Assembly: GCA_030562195.1 (NCBI GenBank)
Contig: JAUJPP010000005.1
Location: forward strand, 3,100,001-3,164,000
Direction: 5' to 3'
DNA length: 64,000 nucleotides
Source of the DNA: Nipponacmea schrenckii
Taxonomy: Eukaryota > Mollusca > Gastropoda > Lottiidae
Shown: positions 57,700 to 64,000 of the stretch, one piece after another
Numbering within the stretch: the stretch's first letter is position 1
Layout of the letters: the number at the start of each line of letters is the position of its first letter
The notes under the pieces: model-generated
What the model was told of the DNA's origin: nothing
Databases searched by the model: none
The model's input: only the letters and a program-made list of their open reading frames with translations
Position numbers and translations under genes: made by a program

Positions 57700-58025
57700 A
57701 TCAAAACTGGTCTAATATGGGATCCTTGACTCACACCTATTTTGACTGATTATTTTGAAATTTTTTGAACTGATTTGATTTATAAAAATATCAAATAAAA
57801 CTAGTCTAATATGAGATCCTTGACTCACACCTATTTTGACTGATTATTTTGAAAATTGGACTGATTTGATTTATAAAAATATCAAATAAAACTAGTCTAA
57901 TATATGATCCTTGACTCACACCTTTTTTGACTGATTATTTTGAAAATTGGACTGATTTGATTTATAAAAATATCAAATAAAACTAGTCTAATATGGGATC
58001 CTTGACTCACACCTATATAGACTGG
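57700..58025. repeat. Minisatellite, about 92-94 bp, four copies
   Basis: GATCCTTGACTCACACCTAT, TTTGACTGATTATTTTGAAA, TTGATTTATAAAAATATCAA and ATAAAACTAGTCTAATATG run in order. GATCCTTGAC is near 57721, 57815, 57906 and 57998. Confidence 0.93.
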
Positions 58026-58069
58026 TATTATTTATAAAAATATTGGATAAATCGTGTGAAATATTAGAT

Positions 58070-58465
58070 GTGTGCCTCAATAAATGCTGAAGCCTTGGAG
58101 AAGTAAAGACAGCTCTAGTGAGATATCCCACAGAAAATAAACGAAACCCAACTGCTTGAAGCCTATGTTTGATAGAGAAATTGCTCAATAAATGCTGAAG
58201 CCTTGGAGAAGTAAAGACAGTCTAGTGAGATATCCCACAGAAAATAAACGAAACCTAATATCAATAAAGCCTATGTTTGATAGAGAAATTGCTCAATAAA
58301 TGCTGAAGCCTTGGAGAAGTAAAGACAGCTCTAGTAAGATATCCCACAGAAAATAAAAGAAACCCAACTGCTTGAAGCCTATGTTTGATAGAGAAATTGC
58401 TCAATAAATGCTGAAGCCTTGGAGTAGTAAAGTCAGCTCTAGTGACTTATCCCACAGAAAATAAA
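58070..58465. repeat. Minisatellite, about 108 bp, four copies
   Basis: CAATAAATGCTGAAGCCTTG, GAGAAGTAAAGACAGCTCTA, GTGAGATATCCCACAGAAAA and TAAACGAAACC recur, followed by GCCTATGTTTGATAGAGAAA in the first three. Two spacer versions alternate (ACTGCTTGAA and ATATCAATAA). Confidence 0.93.
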
Positions 58466-58761
58466 TGAACCCTAATATCAATATCTATATGATCATATCC
58501 AATAGTATATGACCTCAAAATAATAATAGCTTGATAAACATCAGGGCCTTAGTGTAATTGATCCCTAAGAACCTACTCGAGGCTTGATCAGTCTTTAATT
58601 AGTCTATGAATATTTATTTCTAACCCAGGGATTAGCCTAAATACAGTCCTAGATAATCCTAGATTAACTATATTCAGCTGGTTCATACAAGGGTTTAATA
58701 GCTTATATATATACCATCCCAAGATATAATTGGGTATAGCTTAACCTCCAGTTTTTAAGAC

Positions 58762-59125
58762 TGCTAAGATATTGCCTTGTTTAGTTCTTATTTTGAAGAA
58801 TTAGTTAAAAATATTTCCTTGAAATAAAAGGATTTTAATTTGGAGAACCTTTCCTTTAAAAAGTTGACCACCTTAAGTCCTACAGCAATGGTCACCACCA
58901 TGAATCCAAAGTTTCCTTAAGGTAACACCCTTTCACAGTACCCCCCCCCCCCCTCAAATAAGACACTGCTACGATATTGCCTTGTTTAGTTCTTATTTTG
59001 AAGAATTAGCTAAATATATTTGTAATAAAAAGATTTTAATTTGGAGAATCTCTCCTTTAAAAAATTGACCACCTTTAGTCCTATAGCAATCAACACCACC
59101 TTGAATCTAAATTTTCCTATCACGG
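58762..59125. repeat. Two-copy duplication, offset about 205
   Basis: AGATATTGCCTTGTTTAGTT, CTTATTTTGAAGAATTAG, GGATTTTAATTTGGAGAA, TTGACCACC and CCTA(C/T)AGCAAT occur at 58766-58920 and again at about 58971-59120. A C-run lies at 58941-58953. The duplication ends about 30 bases from the RRM exon donor. Confidence 0.88.
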
Positions 59126-59153
59126 TATCCCTAAAAATACAAAAATAACGTAC

Positions 59154-59280
59154 CTGTTTGAAGATTCCCTCTAGGTTTAGCACCTAAATATGCTAAATTC
59201 ACATTGGCCTTTCTACCATCTATAATAGGATTGGGGTCTTTACAGGCTCGTTCAGCTGCTGGCCTATCAGACATTGTGAC
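59154..59280 (-). CDS. RBM24: RBM24/RBM38-like RNA-binding protein, exon with C-terminal half of RRM (partial gene)
   Basis: The minus-strand translation begins [18 protein letters not shown], continues [19 protein letters not shown] and ends GNLQT. This matches, almost residue for residue, the second half of the single RRM in vertebrate RBM24 and RBM38: the end of RNP1 (VTM), helix 2 and strand 4. The family binds GU-rich RNA, controls muscle-related splicing and mRNA stability, and acts in nucleus and cytoplasm. The exon is 127 bp. The acceptor is a pyrimidine tract ending TTTCTGTTTCTAG and the donor is CAG/GTACGT. It enters in phase 0 and leaves one base over, matching the 55-bp exon at 52639. 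The upstream exon (start codon, RNP2, first part of RNP1) was searched for in 59281-64000 and not found, so the gene is 5'-partial in this window. Invertebrates usually have one gene for both vertebrate paralogues, so the symbol means the family. Family assignment is near certain. Confidence 0.93.
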
Positions 59281-59309
59281 CTAGAAACAGAAAATAGAAC
59301 ATCTTCAGT

Positions 59310-59395
59310 AAAGGCATTAGCGTCTTCTTTAGTCAATCATGAGTAAACGCATTGGCGTCTTCTTTATCAATCTTTAGTAAACGCATTAGCATCTA
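59310..59395. repeat. AGTAAACGCATTGGCGTCTT repeat, about 37 bp, three copies
   Basis: AGTAAA(G/C)GCATTAGCGTCTT plus CTTTAGTCAATC(A/T)T recurs just upstream (in the sense of the gene) of the RRM exon acceptor. Confidence 0.85.
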
Positions 59396-59475
59396 TATAT
59401 GAATCCAGTCGATGAAGTTGAACAGATAGCCCAGAAAGATCAATGCTATTGCTCTTGAATGAGTGTTCTTTCAAC

Positions 59476-59560
59476 TGTAAATGGTTATGAGCAATCTGGG
59501 AAGATCATTGACCAGAGTTTGGCCAAGGATCAGCTGGTAGTAAGGATTCCCATAAACAAA
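59476..59560 (+). mobile_element. SINE-B body fragment
   Basis: CTGTAAATGGTTATGAGCAA, TCTGGGAAGATCATTGACCA and GAGTTTGGCCAAGGATCAGC correspond to the body at 41.4-41.5 kb. Confidence 0.55.
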
Positions 59561-59639
59561 AGTTGGTATTCTAACAAATATAGCTGTGTTTACATTGAAG
59601 CTCGCCCTACAATAACAGTCATTGTTTGGAGTCCGAAAC

Positions 59640-59740
59640 TATGAACTTTCGGAAGCTGGTATTTAGGAATATTATAGTCCGAAAATCTGAAGTTCCGGAA
59701 GTTGATACCTCAGAAATTGTATAGTCCAAAACATCCTTCA
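59640..59740. repeat. TATAGTCCGAAA repeat, about 48 bp, two to three copies
   Basis: GTCCGAAACTATGAACTTTC, GGAAGCTGGTAT recur as GTCCGAAAATCTGAAGTTCC, GGAAGTTGATAC, then a partial GTCCAAAAC. Confidence 0.75.
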
Positions 59741-59744
59741 ACCG

Positions 59745-60450
59745 TAAAAATTCAAATAATCATGCACTAATGGAAGAGTTCATCAATGGATTTAAGAAAG
59801 GGGGGTTTAACAGAAATTGTACGAATGTATAGAAGGCTATCATACCAAGGTGCAACCCAGCACCCCCTCATGACTCGACCCTCCTATGATATTTGTGATG
59901 GATTGAAGCTAACTTCGGCCTTATTCTCGACTTTCAATATACATTTTCCAACCCGATAAGCATCGCTTGATACAAAATAACTTCATAAATAATCAAAGAA
60001 GATAGCAAGCTATGCATAAATATAGCATAGAATTAAGTACACATTGAACTATGTATTAAGCATAGGTTAATAAAGAATGAACCTAAGCCGTATCGATAAG
60101 CATAGTTGAGTGGGAGTCAGATAAGCGTTATTTTTCATGACGAGAAGCGTTTCCATGACGACAACCTAGATTTGACAAAATAATGATATTGATCGTGGGA
60201 TGAAAATGTATATCATAACATAATTTTTGATAATTTGCTTTATTCGTTTAATCAAATCCACATGCATGTTAAAATTATTTATCTGCCTGACTCCAAATCG
60301 GCAGCCATTTTATACTTTTTTTAAGCTGGAATGCCATTATTCAGAGCTGCTCCGCATAGTTCGAAGTCTTCTGACAATTACCTCACCCCCGTTCGTTTGG
60401 TTATTACAGACAATGTATGTGTCAGAAACATTAGGGAAATAGTTCTGTTA
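59745..60450. other. Intronic unique stretch
   Basis: GCATAG-rich text (AAGCATAGG, TAGCATAGAAT) is clustered at 60010-60110. No exon was recognised, including the missing first exon of the RBM24-like gene. Confidence 0.45.
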
Positions 60451-60454
60451 CTCT

Positions 60455-60740
60455 TGTCATTCATTCATTCATTTAATACATTCATTCCTTCATTTATTCA
60501 TTCCTTCATTAATTAATTCACTCCTTATTTCATTCCTTCATTTCTAAAAAAAATTCCATTCAGTAATAAAGCATAAAAGCCCCTTTTAGTCCATAATGCA
60601 TCCTCTTCTTTTCATTCATTCATTCATTCATTCATTCCATAACTCTTTCATTCATTCATCCATTCATTCCATAACTCATTCATTCATTCATTCATTCCCT
60701 AATTCATTCATTCACTCATCCATGCAACAAATGCCAATAA
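60455..60740. repeat. (ATTC)n tetranucleotide blocks
   Basis: Three blocks of ATTCATTCATTC are separated by short unique sequence. TCCATAACTC occurs between blocks twice. Confidence 0.93.
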
Positions 60741-61004
60741 TATTCATAAATTCCCTTTGATACTGTCGAATGCTAATCAACTCGGGTTATCAATTGAACG
60801 ATTATACACGTATTCATGGATTATTCATTGCGTATTCATGGATTATTCATGGCAACTTTCACCGCCTCTTTATAACATGACTTTTACTTGCCATTTGGTA
60901 TAAAAGAAATAAATATATGACGCATCAATCACATTTTATTAAAACTCGTAGACACTTATGACATGTTCACTCTTCTGAAACAACTGATGCCCCTCTGCTT
61001 GTAT

Positions 61005-61138
61005 CGTCACTCTGTATGTATCGTCACTCTGTATGTATCGTCACTCTGTATGTATCGTCACTCTGCATGTATCGTCACTCTGTATGTATCGTCACTCTGT
61101 ATGTATCGTCACTCTGTATGTATCGTCACTCTGCAGGT
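61005..61138. repeat. 17-bp minisatellite (TGTATGTATCGTCACTC)
   Basis: Eight near-identical copies, with TGCATG or TGCAGG variants. The 17-base unit lacks stops in any forward register, so forward frames stay open through it (102- and 61-codon frames); these are not genes. Confidence 0.95.
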
Positions 61139-61604
61139 GGTTTTCAAGAGTCCTCATACTCTGCTATTTATTAACTTATGGCTCTGTAACATTCGGAATC
61201 CTCGGAGTGTTTTCGTAGAGCTGTTGCAGAGCGATAACGTAATTTTCATGGACGACCGTTTGGCTCCGTAACAGATTCAGCCTTACGGAAACTGCCGAGG
61301 ATTACCGAATATTTCAAAGAAAGAAAAAGTTACACCTGTCCATTCGAATCCTGTTAGGTCATTTCGACCGCCTGATTCATTTGCTTGTAAAGAATTCCAA
61401 TAAATAGTTTTATACAGCCTGTGTTTGAAGATATGTCGATGGTGAATCAGAATTGAGTTATAGAATAAAATGCCAATACAAGGGAGTATACGTTTTGTGT
61501 TTTTGGCATGGTATCCTCGTAGTTATTTTCAGATAACGTTAGGAGATCAATCTATTACCCTACGGACGAAATATTGATGTATTAAAGGTAATACACCATG
61601 AAAT

Positions 61605-62190
61605 TACCATGAACAAGAATAGAATTCAGGGAAATACCATAGAAAAAAAGAGAAATAACATGGAAATATAGAAATTCGGGTAAATACCATGGACATTCAG
61701 GGAAATAACATGGAAATATCATAGAAATTCAGGGAAATGCCATGGAAATATCATAGAAATTCAGGGAAATACCATGGAGATATCATAGAAATTCAGGGAA
61801 TTATCATGGAGATATCATAGAAATTCAGGGAAATGCCATGGACATTCAGGGAAATAACATGGAGATATAGAAATTCCGGGAAATACCATGGAAATATCAT
61901 AGAAATTCAGGGAAATAACATGGAGATATCATAGAAATTCAGGGAAATAACATGGAGATATCATAGAAATTCAGGGAAATACCATGGAAATATCATAGAA
62001 ATTCAGGGAAATACCATGGAAATATCATAGAAATTCAGGGAAATACCATGGAAATATCATAGAACTGCAGTGAAATATCATGGAAATATCATAGAAATTC
62101 AGGGAAATAACATGGAAATAACATAGAAATTCAGAAAAATGCCATGGAAATATCATAGAAATTCAGGGAAATACCATGAAAACCCATGAA
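61605..62190. repeat. 32-bp minisatellite (GGAAATATCATAGAAATTCA)
   Basis: About 17 copies of GGAAATATCATAGAAATTCA plus GGGAAATACCAT, with CCATGG/ACATGG and AAATA/GATA variants. A few units are shortened to about 22 bases by loss of ATATCATAGAA. Confidence 0.95.
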
Positions 62191-62194
62191 CTAT

Positions 62195-63000
62195 GAGATG
62201 AATCGGGCCTGTATTGCATGTGAAATATCGAAAGAGATAAACCATGAAAATTCAATGAATGATGCGATGAAATTCATGAAATATTCATGTGAACAAGAGT
62301 AAAATTCAGGGAAATATCATGAAATTTCCCCATGAATTTGATATAAAACGTCGACAAAATGCAAAACAGCCACTGAATTTCAAAGAAATTTCGCTGATCG
62401 AAACTCGCTCTTAAAAACGAGAGAATAAATGAGATGTTTTGGGAAGTTATCAATTTGACATAGTTTGTGGCGATAATGAAAGGTAAGATGCTGTTAAGTG
62501 GGAGTGATATGGACTAATATCAGTGAGTTAACACTTAAATAACACTCTTAACACTATCATAACACCGATAATAACACCCTTGGTGGTGCTCTAGTTTATT
62601 CATTATCAAACCACGTAGGTTTCTGAATTTTAAAATTTCAAAATCCAAACTAGATTTGCTTTTGAATTTTGCAATAGAAAGTAGATCAGATTCATTTTAT
62701 TCATTCATTCACTGTTTCCACCGCCCTTCATTCATCCATCAGTCCATCCCTCACTTCAGAACAAAAGGAAACATGACTTTGCAAGGAATTTTCCAATAAA
62801 TTTTTAATATCAATACTTTCAAGAAGAACAATGGGAAAACAGAAACAAGCCTTTCTTGGCGGAGGTTAATGGAGCGTTCAATAAAAATTCATAAGATATC
62901 GGAGGAGCCGAAATCAATGAGCATCGATAAGTCGGTCTCAAGCTTAATCAGCTGTCAACGGTCAGTTTAGAGGCAGAATTTGGGATAGTTGTTCACCGAC
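62195..63000. other. Intronic unique stretch
   Basis: ATGAAATTCATG-type decayed units of the previous array extend to about 62340. Bases 62500-62580 repeat TAACACT. Bases 62850-62990 are more complex and free of repeats. No exon was recognised. Confidence 0.45.
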
Positions 63001-63004
63001 TACT

Positions 63005-63225
63005 TCGGTTTCCATCTGTCCTGAGGCTGTGGCACACACGGTCTCAATTTATTGTCCCATCCAAACGTTTTCATGTCAGTCCCTCAGACCTGCATCGCTG
63101 ACTGGGGAAAGGAATCTGGGTTAAAAACTCCGAACGTTTATTTCGACTTTTACGAGGATTGAACCCTAGACCCTCGGGATAGCGAGCAAGGATCATACTC
63201 GCTGAGACACCACGGTTCCCCTTTT
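63005..63225 (-). mobile_element. SINE-A copy: head, linker and centre
   Basis: On the minus strand: GGGGAACCGTGGTGTCTCAG (A-box region), ATCCTTGCTCGCTATCCCGA, GGGTCTAGGGTTCAATCCTC (B box GGTTCAATCC), a linker ending CAGTCAGCGATGCAGG, then CTGAGGGACTGACATGAAAA, GGATGGGACAATAAATTGAG and ACCGTGTGTGCCACAGCC. It is the best example of head joined to centre; the 3' module is missing. Confidence 0.85.
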
Positions 63226-63394
63226 AAGTATCAGAAAACATTGACAGTAGCTGTTGGTAATGATGCGGAATATTCAAAATACATGATTTACATTCATTAT
63301 AGTCCACAAGCTGTCACTCTGCCATCAGATTTCAGAATACATTTCAGAGATTCCATTTATTGTTTTGTTCAATTAGATCATTAGCTTTATTCAT

Positions 63395-63940
63395 TGATAT
63401 ACTCACTCATTCATTTATTCATTTATTCCCTCGTTTACATGTTCATCACATTACCAGAACATCAAATTACTTGTTCATCAAATTACTTGTTCATATTACT
63501 CGTTCATCATATTACTTGTTCATATTACTCGTTCAATATAGTACTTGTTCATATTACTCGTTCAATATAGTACTTGTTCATCATATTACTTGTTCATATT
63601 AGTACTTGTTCATATTAGTACTTGTTCATATGACTTGTTCATATGACTGGTTCATAATAGTACTTGTTCATCATACTACTTGTTCATATTACTCGTTTGT
63701 CATATTATTTGTCTATCACATCATCAAATTACTGACTACTAGTTCATTAAACTACTTTTTACTTGTTAATCAAATTACTTGTTACTTGTTCAACAAATTA
63801 CTTGTTACTTGTCATCAAATTACTTTTATAGTTCATAAACTTTTCTTTTTTACTTGTTTTATCAAATAACTTGTTTTTTTTTTTCATCAAATTACTTGTT
63901 ACTTGTTTATCAAATTACTTGTTACTTGTGCATCAAAATA
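63395..63940. repeat. CTTGTTCATATTACTCGTTC repeat region
   Basis: Short units of ACTTGTTCATATT, ACTCGTTCATCAT and ATTACTTGTTACTTGTTCAT vary between 14 and about 35 bases, preceded by (ATTC)n. Frames of 80 and 87 codons here are repeat translations. Confidence 0.92.
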
Positions 63941-64000
63941 CAGTCTTAAGACATTACTTACTTACACATACATATATACGATTTAATCATTCAAACAACA

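Larger units (their letters stand above)
52694..59153 (-). other. Intron of the RBM24-like gene (about 6.5 kb)
   Basis: It is bounded by donor GTACGTTATT (minus strand, at 59153) and acceptor TTCTATTTCAG (at 52694). It is about half tandem repeats, with SINE-A copies at 54.7 and 56.3-56.7 kb and a perfect 161-bp duplication at 54.8-55.2 kb. Confidence 0.85.
59281..64000 (-). other. Upstream intron of the RBM24-like gene, partial
   Basis: The sequence upstream of the RRM exon must be intron, because the exon begins inside RNP1 after TTTCTAG. I looked on the minus strand for a frame encoding the RNP2 half (IFVGGLPY-type) and saw none, so the intron probably runs past the end of the window. It contains arrays at 59.3, 59.6, 60.5, 61.0, 61.6 and 63.4 kb and a SINE-A copy at 63.0 kb. 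Confidence 0.7.

Noticed and set aside
60075..60105. AAGCCGTATCG as a possible end of the missing RRM first exon (GYG-F on the minus strand)
   Set aside because: The frame does not give the RNP1 residues and no GT donor or RNP2-like sequence is nearby.

Overview
This is AT-rich, repeat-dense, intron-type DNA from an animal, most likely a marine invertebrate. Only one protein-coding gene can be recognised with confidence. It lies on the minus strand and encodes an RNA-binding protein of the RBM24/RBM38 (SUP-12, Seb4/RNPC1) family. Three exons are in the window: the second half of the RRM (59154-59280), a 55-bp exon (52639-52693) and the terminal exon (22772-23063). The first exon, carrying the start codon and the RNP2 half of the RRM, was not found and should lie beyond base 64000. 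The introns have GT-AG boundaries in matching phase and are long: about 29.6 kb, 6.5 kb and more than 4.7 kb. No prokaryotic architecture (operons, ribosome binding sites) is present. I cannot name the species.

Layout. Bases 1-22060 lie downstream of the RBM24-like gene. They hold no gene I can support, only tandem arrays, short dispersed repeats and some more complex sequence, including a CpG-containing patch near 5440-6420 with YY1-like motifs. Bases 22062-22771 are the probable 3' UTR. From there to the end of the window is gene body, almost all intron.

Repeats dominate. I count roughly 40 tandem arrays with units from 4 to about 118 bp. Several periods are multiples of three (21, 24, 27, 48 and 51 bp), so they create long spurious ORFs on both strands. 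Dispersed repeats include a tRNA-derived SINE, called SINE-A here. Its modular structure can be read by overlapping the copies: a tRNA-like head with A and B boxes, a conserved centre, and a 3' module ending in a GTAAAACTCCATTCATTT-type tail. A second tRNA-like element (SINE-B) has about three copies. There is also a small inverted-repeat element built from CTGATTGGT / ACCAATCA arms at three loci.

Points of most interest: SINE-A copies inside the gene body lie almost all in the sense direction of the host gene (about 13 of 15). A minisatellite at 53275-53475 looks like a tandemly amplified SINE-A tail, and a 48-bp minisatellite at 14290-14595 carries a tRNA-like A box. A 161-bp segment is duplicated without a mismatch within 450 bp. 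Skipping of the 55-bp exon would give a defined truncated protein. No CRISPR, phage, toxin or viral gene was seen. I found no convincing new multi-gene system; the novelty here lies in the repeats and the gene architecture.
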